DNA of 64,000 nt. It comes from Chloroflexota bacterium (GTDB lineage: Bacteria > Chloroflexota > UBA6077 > SHYK01). Both the position numbers and the translations under genes were made by a program. The stretch covers positions 1-64,000 of the forward strand of contig DASRDP010000124.1 in the NCBI GenBank assembly GCA_035652535.1, read 5' to 3'. Positions 53,050-60,659 of this stretch are shown here, in pieces (positions within the stretch are counted from its first letter, which is position 1; every line of letters begins with the position of its first letter). The notes beneath the pieces are model-generated. The model was not told where the DNA came from. It searched no databases and was given only the letters and a program-made list of their open reading frames with translations.

Positions 53050-53783
53050 AGCTGGACGGCAACGGCGAAGTCCCCGAATCTGACACGCTTGACGATTCTG
53101 AATTGGCCCAGGACATCGAGGAGGCCGTCGAGCCCGAGGCGATCGCGCCCGCGGCTGTCCCGTCGCTCACCTTGCAGGACGCGCTCGCCGATTTCGTTGG
53201 TCGAAAGGCCCAAGCCTCGAACCGGATGCTGGCCATTCAGCAACTGGTCGCGAAGACATTGTTCGAAAGGGGCCTGCACATCGGCGACTTTGTTCTCGAG
53301 CAGTCCGTGCCGGGAAAACATCGGACGAAGAAGTGGGACGTGGTCTATTCATACCGAGGCCGAATCCATCTCGCCGTGTCGTGCAAGTCGATCATGGCGA
53401 ACGTCGCCGGCACGGTGCCGAATCGAATCGACGATGCGATCGGTGAGTGTGCCAATATCCATGCCTATGATCCGGGGATTGTTCTCGGGTATTTCTTCGT
53501 GATGGACAAAGCTGGTGGTATGCGGATCAACCGCGATCTGAACCTGCCATGGTATGAGTCGTTCGGCCGAAGCCTCGCCAGCCTTTCCGGCCGACGATCG
53601 CAGCACAACTCGCATGATCTCTTCGAGGCCGCCACGTTGCTCCTCGCCGACTTCTCCGTGCGCCCGTTCGGCGTCGAGTTCTACCCCCGCACCCTCTCCT
53701 GGGACGACTTCTTCGATACCCTCATCGACCACGTCAGGGACCGGAACCCCACGTTGCGCAACCGCCTCGACGCCCCGGCGTGA
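53046..53783 (+). CDS. Putative XhoI/PaeR7I-like restriction endonuclease with altered active site
   Basis: GTG 53046 (GTGA overlap) gives 245 residues. After an acidic head, the core reads KKWDVV (Asp98), then LAVSCKS (Lys114), then a VPNRIDDAIGECANIHAY stretch. This recalls the XhoI/PaeR7I-type nucleases, whose core is KKWDLVV, IEFKS and NNRTEEAIG. In the usual (D/E)xK the acidic residue is Glu; here Ser112 takes that place, so metal binding would depend on Asp98 and Asp129/Asp130. The resemblance is by eye and may be a remote relation. The last ~60 residues become GC-rich in codon use, like the host genes. The call is nuclease-like, not proven active. Confidence 0.6.
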   Translation: MKLDGNGEVPESDTLDDSELAQDIEEAVEPEAIAPAAVPSLTLQDALADFVGRKAQASNRMLAIQQLVAKTLFERGLHIGDFVLEQSVPGKHRTKKWDVVYSYRGRIHLAVSCKSIMANVAGTVPNRIDDAIGECANIHAYDPGIVLGYFFVMDKAGGMRINRDLNLPWYESFGRSLASLSGRRSQHNSHDLFEAATLLLADFSVRPFGVEFYPRTLSWDDFFDTLIDHVRDRNPTLRNRLDAPA

Positions 53784-54529
53784 GCCCCATGGCCGCGACC
53801 TACTCTGAGGAGCGCGATGGCCCCGCGCTCCTTCAACAGATCGATGCTCTCCCGTGGGATCGGATCGCGTCGGACCTCGACACGTTCGGCGCTGCGCCCA
53901 TCCCGCCGCTTCTCGATTCCGCGCAATGCATGCAGCTCATCGCCCTCTTTGGCGACGATGCCCGGTTCCGCAAACGCATCGACATGGGCCAGCACGCGTA
54001 TGGCGAAGGGGAATACAAGTACTTCACGTATCCGCTGCCGCCCCTCGTCCAGGCGCTGCGCGTCGGCCTCTACCGCCACCTCGCCCCCATTGGAAACCGC
54101 TGGGCGACCGCGTTGGGCACCCCGACTCGGTATGCGGATTCCCTGGCAGACTTCCTCGACCTCTGTGCAAGCGCCGGGCAAACGAAGCCGACTCCCCTCA
54201 TGCTGCACTACGGGCCCGGGGGCTACAACTGCCTGCACCAGGACCTCTACGGCGCCGTGGCCTTCCCGCTTCAGGTCGTGTTCGCCCTCAGCGATCCGGG
54301 CCGTGACTACACCGGCGGCGACGTCCTGCTCGTGGAGCAGCGGCCGCGCGCCCAGTCACGCGGCGATTCGTATGTCCTCGCACGTGGCGCTGGGCTCGTC
54401 TTCACGACGCGCTACCGCCCCGTGGCCGGGCGCCGGGGCTCGTATCGCGTGAACGTGCGGCATGGCGTGAGCCGAATTCGCACCGGCGAGCGCTTCACGC
54501 TCGGCATCATCTTCCACGACGCGGCGTAA
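53780..54529 (+). CDS. 2OG-Fe(II) oxygenase family protein (COG3826-like)
   Basis: GTG 53780 overlaps the nuclease stop (GTGA), giving 249 residues; ATG 53789 is equally plausible. The double-stranded beta-helix shows the Fe ligands His152-x-Asp154 in CLHQDLYGAVAFPLQV, and the distal His and 2OG-binding Arg in RVNVRHGVSRIRTGERFTLGIIFHD. The GEYKYFTYPLPPLVQALR stretch marks the group of uncharacterised prolyl-hydroxylase-like dioxygenases found widely in GC-rich bacteria. The substrate is unknown. Codon use is that of the host, unlike the preceding methyltransferase, so this may be an old neighbour and not part of the island. Confidence 0.8.
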   Translation: MSPMAATYSEERDGPALLQQIDALPWDRIASDLDTFGAAPIPPLLDSAQCMQLIALFGDDARFRKRIDMGQHAYGEGEYKYFTYPLPPLVQALRVGLYRHLAPIGNRWATALGTPTRYADSLADFLDLCASAGQTKPTPLMLHYGPGGYNCLHQDLYGAVAFPLQVVFALSDPGRDYTGGDVLLVEQRPRAQSRGDSYVLARGAGLVFTTRYRPVAGRRGSYRVNVRHGVSRIRTGERFTLGIIFHDAA

Positions 54530-54621
54530 TCCCTCTCATTTCTGGCAGGTGACGAATCGTCGGCGGTCTGTCGCCTCTGCCTGTACAATTCGCCCACGTT
54601 GACCGTTATTCTGGAGGATCT

Positions 54622-55416
54622 GTGCGTCTCGACTTCCTGCTCCCGGTCGCGCTCGGCGCAATGTCGATGCTGTCGTCGGCCGTTTTGGGCGACCCGAATG
54701 TTTCTGCGTCCCGACCTCCCGCGCAACATGCGGGAACACAGATGGCGCCGGCAACCGCCGCGGCGCCGGGCCCGAGCGCGACCAACAGTCGAGGCTCGGA
54801 CGCCGATCTCACGGCGGCGACCAGCGCGCCCATCAAGCGGGCGGTTGGGAACTTTGCCCTGGACGTGCCGTTTCGCACCCAGAAAGATGGCGCCCGATTC
54901 CAGGGGGCCAATTGCGGGCCGGCGTCGCTGGCCATGGTCCTGGAGGCGTTCGGGATGGGCCAGACCAACTCGGACCTTCGGTGGCTTGCGCAGCTCTATC
55001 ACGGCAACCCTGGCCGCGGGGGCGGCACCGCCCTCGAAGATCTCGCCGCCGTCGGCCGCGATTTCGGCCTCGACCCGATCGGCCCCTACGACGGCGACGA
55101 CTTCGCGCAGTGGACGATCGGCGACATCGAGGACCAGCTTCGCCAGGAGCATCCGGTGATCGCCCTCGTGAAGTACCGCCTGCTGCCGGATCATCTCGAC
55201 TCGCCAATCGGCTACGACCACTACGTCGTGCTCTTCGGGGTCGAGGGCGATCAGTTCCTCTATCACGACCCGGCCTATGAGTCGGCCGCGGACGGCGCGG
55301 ATCACTGGATTAGCGCGGCGCAGCTCAACGTGGCCATGGGCGTCGCGTCGATTCCCCATCAGGCCGTCGCCTTCGCCCCGGGGGCCTTTCAGGCGCTGCG
55401 CGCGAAGGGCCTCTAG
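54622..55416 (+). CDS. Secreted C39-family cysteine peptidase-like protein
   Basis: GTG 54622 with GGAGGA upstream gives 264 residues. A signal peptide covers about residues 1-22 (LLPVALGAMSMLSSAVLG). A Pro/Ala/Thr-rich linker is followed by the C39-like papain fold: GANCGPASLAMVLEAFGM with catalytic Cys (about 98), YDHYVVLFGVEGDQF with catalytic His (about 200), and YHDPAYES with Asp. The product is probably exported and cleaves peptides or acts on the cell surface. It stands alone with no bacteriocin transporter, so it is not a leader peptidase. The catalytic triad is complete. Confidence 0.82.
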   Translation: MRLDFLLPVALGAMSMLSSAVLGDPNVSASRPPAQHAGTQMAPATAAAPGPSATNSRGSDADLTAATSAPIKRAVGNFALDVPFRTQKDGARFQGANCGPASLAMVLEAFGMGQTNSDLRWLAQLYHGNPGRGGGTALEDLAAVGRDFGLDPIGPYDGDDFAQWTIGDIEDQLRQEHPVIALVKYRLLPDHLDSPIGYDHYVVLFGVEGDQFLYHDPAYESAADGADHWISAAQLNVAMGVASIPHQAVAFAPGAFQALRAKGL

Positions 55417-55454
55417 CGTTTTGGCCCGCGCGTCCGTCAGGGAGGCTCGACCCG

Positions 55455-57194
55455 CTACTTCCACGGCGCCGCGATCCACGACGCGTACGCCTCACGCTGG
55501 CGAACTGTCGGGCGCGCAATCTTTTTAAGGGTGAATCGCGTCGCTGGCGCTGTGCCGAGAACGATTGGGACCTCGATGAGCTGGTCGCCGTGAAACGCGG
55601 CGACGGTTGCGGTGTCCCCCGGCCGGTAGTCGCGGAGACGGTCCGCGAGGCTCGCGTCGTCGACGCGGAAGCCGTCCACGGCGAGGATCTCGTCCCCGGC
55701 CGAAAGCTCGCTCTCCCAGGCCGGCCCGCTAGAAGGAATGGCCGCGATCTTCAGCCGACCAGACTCCGTTCGCGTGCGGATCCCGAGCCACGCCTCCGGC
55801 GCATTCGCGTCCCGCTTGGTTTCGATCTCAATGCCGACGGAGCGGAGCGCGGGCGCCAGATCCAGCTCCTCACGTCCGCGCACGTACCGGTCGAAGAAGG
55901 CGGACCAATCCCCGCCGGCTACTTCCCGCACCAGGGCTTGGTAAGCGTCTTCCGGCACACCCCGGTCGGGCATCCCGTATCGTTCCCAGAGGAGCCGCAT
56001 CAGGTCGTCGAGACTCCGAGCGCCGCTTGTGCGCTCGCGAATCTCCAGGTCCAGCAGGAGGCTCACCAGCGCACCCTTCAGGTAGTACGAGACGGATGAG
56101 TTCGCCGAATGCTCGTCGGGACGGTAGTACTTGATCCACGCGTCGAAGCTGGCTTCTTCGAGGCTCTGAAGCGCACGGCCCGGCGTCTCGGCCAGGTCGC
56201 GCATCTGGTCGGCCAGGATCTCGAGGTACCGTTCAGGGGTGATGAGCCCGGCTCTTCGGAGGGTCAAGGAGCTGTAGTACTCGGTGATTCCCTCCATCGC
56301 CCACAAGAGACGGGTGTAGTTCTCGATCCCGTAGTCATAGGCGCCGCCATTCCACATCGGATGAATGCGCTTGACATTCCAGGTGTGGAAGTGCTCGTGC
56401 GCGAGGAGGCTGAGCACACGCTCGTACGTCCGGCCCGGCCGAAATGAGAAGCGAGGAACCATGTTGGCCGAGGAATTGCGGTGCTCGAGTCCGCCGCGGC
56501 CGCCGCTGGTTGCCATGAGGATGAACAGGTAGTCCCGATACGGTACCCCGCCGAAGATCGCCGCCTCGGTCTCGACGATGCGGGTGAGATCGGCCAGCAG
56601 GCGCGCGGGGTCGAGATTCGATCGGCCCCACGTCGCGACGCAGTGGGGAGCGCCGCAGGCCTGGAACTCCAGTACTGGGTCCGGTCCCACGTGGACCGGA
56701 CAATCGACCAGCTCGTCGTAGTCTGAAGCCAGGAACACGGTGCCAGCGCGGTCGGCGCGCGCCAGCCCGGTCGCAACAGTCCAGCCCATGGGCGCACGCA
56801 CCGTCAGCAGCAACGGCTCGCGGGCGCGCGCAGGCGTGTATGGGAGAAGATTGGCGGGGTTGAAGAAGGCGTGGGTCGCGTCGAGATGACTCGTTCGAAC
56901 CGTGAGGTCGTTGGCATACACGTCGTACGAAACCGCCACGGTCGGCGCGCCCTCGCATTCGATCCGCCAGGAGTCTTTCCGGGTCTTCGTCCACCGCAGG
57001 GGATTGCCACCCGCTTCCGCGCGAAACCCCTGCACGTGACGGGCGAACTCGCGGACCATGTACGAGCCGGGCGTCCAAACGGGGAAACGCAGTTCGACGG
57101 CATCGCCAGGCCCGTCGATTTCCACGCTCACGTTGAGCAGATGCGTCGCGGGGCGCGGCATGGCGACCGTGTATCGGATGGTTGGCGTGGGCAT
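55455..57194 (-). CDS. M61 family glycyl aminopeptidase-like metalloprotease with PDZ domain
   Basis: The 579-residue protein from ATG 57194 has an N-terminal beta domain (TIRYTVAMPRPATHLLNVSVEI), the catalytic domain with the zinc motif LLAHEHFHTWNVKRI (HExxH near residue 265) and the downstream Glu in LWAMEGITEYYSS, and a C-terminal PDZ domain (APAWESELSAGDEILAVDGFRV-like). No signal peptide is evident, as in Sphingomonas glycyl aminopeptidase. Family members remove N-terminal glycine or alanine. It faces the C39-like gene tail to tail. Confidence 0.87.
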   Translation of the reverse strand: MPTPTIRYTVAMPRPATHLLNVSVEIDGPGDAVELRFPVWTPGSYMVREFARHVQGFRAEAGGNPLRWTKTRKDSWRIECEGAPTVAVSYDVYANDLTVRTSHLDATHAFFNPANLLPYTPARAREPLLLTVRAPMGWTVATGLARADRAGTVFLASDYDELVDCPVHVGPDPVLEFQACGAPHCVATWGRSNLDPARLLADLTRIVETEAAIFGGVPYRDYLFILMATSGGRGGLEHRNSSANMVPRFSFRPGRTYERVLSLLAHEHFHTWNVKRIHPMWNGGAYDYGIENYTRLLWAMEGITEYYSSLTLRRAGLITPERYLEILADQMRDLAETPGRALQSLEEASFDAWIKYYRPDEHSANSSVSYYLKGALVSLLLDLEIRERTSGARSLDDLMRLLWERYGMPDRGVPEDAYQALVREVAGGDWSAFFDRYVRGREELDLAPALRSVGIEIETKRDANAPEAWLGIRTRTESGRLKIAAIPSSGPAWESELSAGDEILAVDGFRVDDASLADRLRDYRPGDTATVAAFHGDQLIEVPIVLGTAPATRFTLKKIARPTVRQREAYASWIAAPWK

Positions 57195-57265
57195 GCATCT
57201 CCCCCGTCCGGGCGCGAACGCGCCGCACGGACGGTTGTTTGTCTTATCTGTGGCGCGCCCGTCGC

Positions 57266-57350
57266 CCGTCGACGAGCTCAGGGCGATCGAGTTTCCGTGC
57301 TCCGGGCGAACGGGTTCCCCGCCCGCGCGTGGTGAGCCGGTCGAACCACG
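57266..57350. repeat. REP-like extragenic palindromic element
   Basis: Two similar half-sites, GTCGACGAGCTCAGGGCGAT and CGTGGTGAGCCGGTCGAACC, occur in inverted orientation around a GC-rich centre with CGGGCGAACGGGTT. The (T)CGAC-AGCTCAGGGCGA core is the type seen in many GC-rich genomes as REP elements. It lies between the M61 gene and the VOC gene; a partial copy is at 60048-60078. Confidence 0.5.
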
Positions 57351-57368
57351 GCGCGCTGCCAGACGTGC

Positions 57369-57740
57369 TTACGTCGTTGCGCTCGGGGCCATGACCTCGA
57401 GGCCGTGGCCGTTGGGGTCGGTGAAGTAAAACCCGCGCCGCCCGTCGTGGTTGTATACCTCGCCATTGCTGTCGCGCGTAGAGCTGCCATACGGAATGGA
57501 CGCTTGCTCCAGCCGCTGTCGAATTGCCGCGAACTCGTCCGCCGCCACCATGAAGGCGTAGTGATGGGCCTCGGGAACGTCTGACGTCTCGAAGTTGAGC
57601 GTGAGGGAGCCGGTGACGGCGACGGGGGCGAAGTCGCGCCGCGGACCCGCGTACCTCACACCGAACACGTGCGCGTACCACTCGGCCGTGGCGACCTTGT
57701 CCCGTGCAGGAATGCTGAGGTGATCCAGGACGATGGTCAT
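57369..57740 (-). CDS. VOC (glyoxalase/dioxygenase) superfamily protein
   Basis: ATG 57740 has GGGAGG upstream, giving 123 residues. The beta-alpha-beta-beta-beta repeats show MTIVLDHLSIPARDKVATAEWYAHVFG at the start and the HHYAFMVAADEF and GFYFTDPNGHGLEVMAP segments. Metal-site candidates are His7, His80-region HHYAF and Glu in LEVM. VOC proteins are glyoxalases, dioxygenases or resistance proteins; the substrate is not readable. It follows the bicupin gene by 25 bases on the same strand, so it is probably co-expressed. Confidence 0.82.
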   Translation of the reverse strand: MTIVLDHLSIPARDKVATAEWYAHVFGVRYAGPRRDFAPVAVTGSLTLNFETSDVPEAHHYAFMVAADEFAAIRQRLEQASIPYGSSTRDSNGEVYNHDGRRGFYFTDPNGHGLEVMAPSATT

Positions 57741-57765
57741 CTGATCCTCCCTCTGCCCGTCGTGG

Positions 57766-58893
57766 CTACGATTTCTGTGTGCAGAAGGGGTGGTGCGCCC
57801 CCATCTGGCATGTGACGCCGACCCGCGCCAGAGCTGCCTCGAAGTCCCGGTGGATCGCCGGGTCCTCGTCCTCCCACTCGATCTGGTCCCCGCCCTCTTT
57901 GGTGCTGACGTACACGTACTGCTTGCCGCCCAGTTTGGGCTTGTCCGTCCCCCAGCCGATGGCCAGGAACAGGACCGGCTCCGGGCTCGTGTTGAAGTGC
58001 TGGTGAAACCACATCTCCGGCGGGACGAACATGCTGCCCGGGCCCCAGTCAATGCGCTGCACGGGCTGGTTCTCCAGCCACATGAGGGAGTACCCGGTCC
58101 CCTTCAGGATGAGGACGTGGATGCCCGGCCCGTGGCGATGCGCCTTCTTATACGTGCCCACGGCCCATCCCGAGCTATGCGAGCGAACGGTGCTGTTCAC
58201 CATCGCGAACGCCGTGCCGAACCCGCCGATCGCGCGGTTCCAGGTGGGCCCGCCGTCGGCGTGGGTTCGGCGAACGCTCGCCTCCATGACGTCCGATACG
58301 AAGTTCGTGGGCCAGCCGCCCCGCGCCCGGATCTGCGGCGCCTCCTTGAAATAGCCCTCCTCACCGTTGAAGCGATCGGTGAAGACGAACGGGTTGTTGA
58401 ATACGAAGTCGAGGTTCTTGAACGTATCGATGACACGCGGCGCCGCGGTCATCGCGATGTAGCGCGCCGGCTCGGAACCCGACACGTTGTGGTGCTGGTA
58501 CCACGCGTTGGGCGGAATGGCAAAGTAGCTGCCTTTGTGCCACTCGAAGGTCTGCTTTTTCTGATCGTCGATCCAGACCGTGGTCGCGCCTTGACCGCTG
58601 AGAATGAACACGGTCTCTTCGTAGATGTGCTTGATCGGCTGCAGAGACTGCCTTGGCGGAATCTCGCACACGTACGTATCGTTGAATCCCCCAGTGCCGT
58701 CCAGGTTGATGAACACGCCGGATCCACCCCGGGCTGGCCACGGCGTCAACTCGACGGTGTAGACGTTGTCCACGGCCAGGCCGTGAATCGTTGGGATTCC
58801 CTGGGATTCCTTCCATTCCTCGTAGGGCGACTTCCAGGCGCGGGCCTCGCGGGCCGACTCGCGAACGGATTCCTCGATTGCTGTCTGCGCCAT
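57766..58893 (-). CDS. Bicupin protein, gentisate/salicylate dioxygenase-like
   Basis: ATG 58893 gives 375 residues. Two cupin domains are present: the first with HIYEETVFILSGQGATTVW and PNAWYQHHNVSG, the second with KAHRHGPGIHVLILKGTGYSLMW and PPEMWFHQHFNTSPEPVLFL. The His ligand pattern (HRHGPGxH) in the second domain suits a non-haem Fe(II) centre. The first lacks the full His-His-Glu pattern and may be structural. A mono- or dioxygenase of an aromatic acid is likely. It is divergent from the next bicupin gene, with a shared 123-base intergenic region. Confidence 0.75.
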   Translation of the reverse strand: MAQTAIEESVRESAREARAWKSPYEEWKESQGIPTIHGLAVDNVYTVELTPWPARGGSGVFINLDGTGGFNDTYVCEIPPRQSLQPIKHIYEETVFILSGQGATTVWIDDQKKQTFEWHKGSYFAIPPNAWYQHHNVSGSEPARYIAMTAAPRVIDTFKNLDFVFNNPFVFTDRFNGEEGYFKEAPQIRARGGWPTNFVSDVMEASVRRTHADGGPTWNRAIGGFGTAFAMVNSTVRSHSSGWAVGTYKKAHRHGPGIHVLILKGTGYSLMWLENQPVQRIDWGPGSMFVPPEMWFHQHFNTSPEPVLFLAIGWGTDKPKLGGKQYVYVSTKEGGDQIEWEDEDPAIHRDFEAALARVGVTCQMGAHHPFCTQKS

Positions 58894-58960
58894 CGAATCA
58901 AACTCCCTTCCCGATCGTCGCGCTAATAGTACTACGGCCTTCCGGACTTCGGGACGTCGA

Positions 58961-58989
58961 TTGACGCTGTTTCGCACGGCGGATAGACT
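58961..58989 (+). promoter_or_regulatory. Promoter of the plus-strand bicupin gene
   Basis: TTGACG (58961-58966) and TAGACT (58984-58989) are separated by 17 bases. Transcription would start near 58996, about 20 bases before ATG 59017, which is preceded by GGAAGGAG. Confidence 0.7.
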
Positions 58990-59016
58990 GGCTGCAGCCT
59001 AGGGAAGGAGACGAGC

Positions 59017-60021
59017 ATGGAGACGATCCAGGAATTGGACGCCTGGCTTGCGGAGCGGCATTTAAACGGCCACTGGCGTGGGATGGGCGAGCGCGCCGAG
59101 TTCAAGCCCTACCTCTGGAAGTGGTCCGAGATCTACGAGGGGCTGATGGCGGCCACCCGGATCGTTCCGATGGACCAGACGGGCCGTCGCACAATCCAGC
59201 TTCGTAATCCGAGCATGGGCGACCGGATGAGCAATACGATCCACATGTCGATCCAGTGTGTCATGCCTGGCGAGGTTGCCGAGGCTCACCGACACACGGC
59301 GGCCGCGGTCCGCTTCGTGATTCAGGGCTCGCCGGACGCGGCCACCGTCGTCAACGGTGAACCGCTCCCCATGGAGGAGGGCGATTTCATCACGACGCCG
59401 AGCTGGTGCTGGCACGACCACTACAACCATAGCGACCATCCGATCATGTGGCTGGACGGCCTCGACATCCGGCTCACCGCGATGGGGAAGCTCTTGGGCG
59501 AGGGGTTCCCGAAGCCCACGCAAGACATCCTGCGACCGATCGGCTACTCGGCCTCCACGCTGGGGCACGTGAAGCCTTCATGGGCCAAGGCTGAGGAGCA
59601 GCCGCCGGCGTTTCGGTACTCCTGGAAGGATACGCAAGCGACGCTCGACGCCCTTCGGGAGAGCGAGACCGATGGAGATCCATTCGACGGCCTACAGCTC
59701 ACGTACACGAACCCGATGACCGGCGGTCCGACGCTGCCGACGTTCGCCTGCGAGCTGCAGCTTCTCCCCCCCAACCTGAAGACGAAGGCGCACAGGCACA
59801 TCAGCACGACCATCTATCAGGTGTTCCGAGGGTCCGGCGTCACCGTCGTCGACGGGGAAGTGCTCGAGTGGACCAAGGGCGACATCTTCGTCGTGCCGCC
59901 GTGGACGGGCCATTACCACGAGAATCGATCGAGCGAGGACGCGGTCCTGTATTCCATGGACGACTGGCCCGCGCTCAAGGCGCTCGGCCTCTATCGCGAG
60001 GAAGAGGTCGCGGCGTCGTAG
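59017..60021 (+). CDS. Bicupin protein, gentisate 1,2-dioxygenase-like
   Basis: ATG 59017 gives 334 residues. The first cupin has EAHRHTAAAVRFVIQGSPDAATVV and WCWHDHYNHSDHPIMWLDG, the His-x-His and later His arrangement of gentisate 1,2-dioxygenase. The second cupin shows LKTKAHRHISTTIYQVFRGSGVTVV and the PPWTGHYHENRSSEDAVLYSM motif. Gentisate dioxygenases open the ring between C1 and C2 of 2,5-dihydroxybenzoate with Fe(II). The typical length of about 340-350 residues fits. The exact aromatic substrate (gentisate, salicylate or 1-hydroxy-2-naphthoate) cannot be distinguished. Confidence 0.8.
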   Translation: METIQELDAWLAERHLNGHWRGMGERAEFKPYLWKWSEIYEGLMAATRIVPMDQTGRRTIQLRNPSMGDRMSNTIHMSIQCVMPGEVAEAHRHTAAAVRFVIQGSPDAATVVNGEPLPMEEGDFITTPSWCWHDHYNHSDHPIMWLDGLDIRLTAMGKLLGEGFPKPTQDILRPIGYSASTLGHVKPSWAKAEEQPPAFRYSWKDTQATLDALRESETDGDPFDGLQLTYTNPMTGGPTLPTFACELQLLPPNLKTKAHRHISTTIYQVFRGSGVTVVDGEVLEWTKGDIFVVPPWTGHYHENRSSEDAVLYSMDDWPALKALGLYREEEVAAS

Positions 60022-60047
60022 TGCGACGCGTGAGACAATTCTGGGCA

Positions 60048-60078
60048 AGTTCGCCATTGGGCTTGTCGAAGCAGGTCG
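60048..60078. repeat. Partial REP-like half-site
   Basis: AGTTCGCCATTGGGCTTGTC and the bases after it resemble the GTTCGCCCTGAGCTTGTCGA half of common REP elements and the arms at 57266-57350. It lies between the bicupin and flavin-reductase genes. It may be a degraded copy. Confidence 0.35.
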
Positions 60079-60141
60079 CAACGTTCGAGAGGCCGGGTGT
60101 GGCCGGTCGATTCGTATCCCAATAGCGCTACGGAGGAGACG

Positions 60142-60621
60142 TTGGACGAGGCCGCGAAAAAACAAGCGCTCCGAATGATCCCCTACGGGCTGTTCGTTCT
60201 GACGGCAAAGAACGGCGACGATGTCGCGTCGGCTACGGTCAACTGGGTCACCCAGACGTCGTTCAAGCCGCCCCTGGTGGCCGTGGGGATCAAGCTCGAC
60301 ACGCATCCGTACGCAACGGTTCGGGCCGCCGGCCACTTCGCCATCAACGTGCTCAGCGCAAGCCAGAAGGATGTGGCCCAGGAATTCTTCATGACCGTCC
60401 ACCCGGAGGGAAACCGGCTCGGGTCCGTCACGATCCGGCCGGGAGCGACAGGCGCGCCGATCATCAACGAGGTGCCCGCTTACTGGGAATGCCGGCTCGT
60501 GGACGTCGTGGAGCAGGGCGATCACCACCTTTTCATCGGAGAGGTCGTGGAGGCCGGAGTCCACGAGAACCCCGCTCCACCTCTCTTGATGCGCGATACT
60601 GGGTGGAACTACGGCGGCTAA
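60142..60621 (+). CDS. Flavin reductase-like FMN-binding protein
   Basis: TTG 60142 is chosen with GGAGGA 5 bases upstream; the frame is open from 60097. The 159 residues begin MIPYGLFVLTAKNGDDVASATVNW after a short head. The FMN-binding family shows TVNWVTQTSFKPPLVAVGI and AINVLSASQKDVAQEFF. Such proteins reduce flavin for a partner oxygenase or serve as flavin-carrying oxidoreductases. A monooxygenase partner is not encoded beside it. The preceding gene is a bicupin dioxygenase and the next an ABC binding protein, all on the plus strand. Confidence 0.82.
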   Translation: MDEAAKKQALRMIPYGLFVLTAKNGDDVASATVNWVTQTSFKPPLVAVGIKLDTHPYATVRAAGHFAINVLSASQKDVAQEFFMTVHPEGNRLGSVTIRPGATGAPIINEVPAYWECRLVDVVEQGDHHLFIGEVVEAGVHENPAPPLLMRDTGWNYGG

Positions 60622-60659
60622 GGGCGTACGGGGCCTGATGTTCCACGTGGAGGTGGGCG

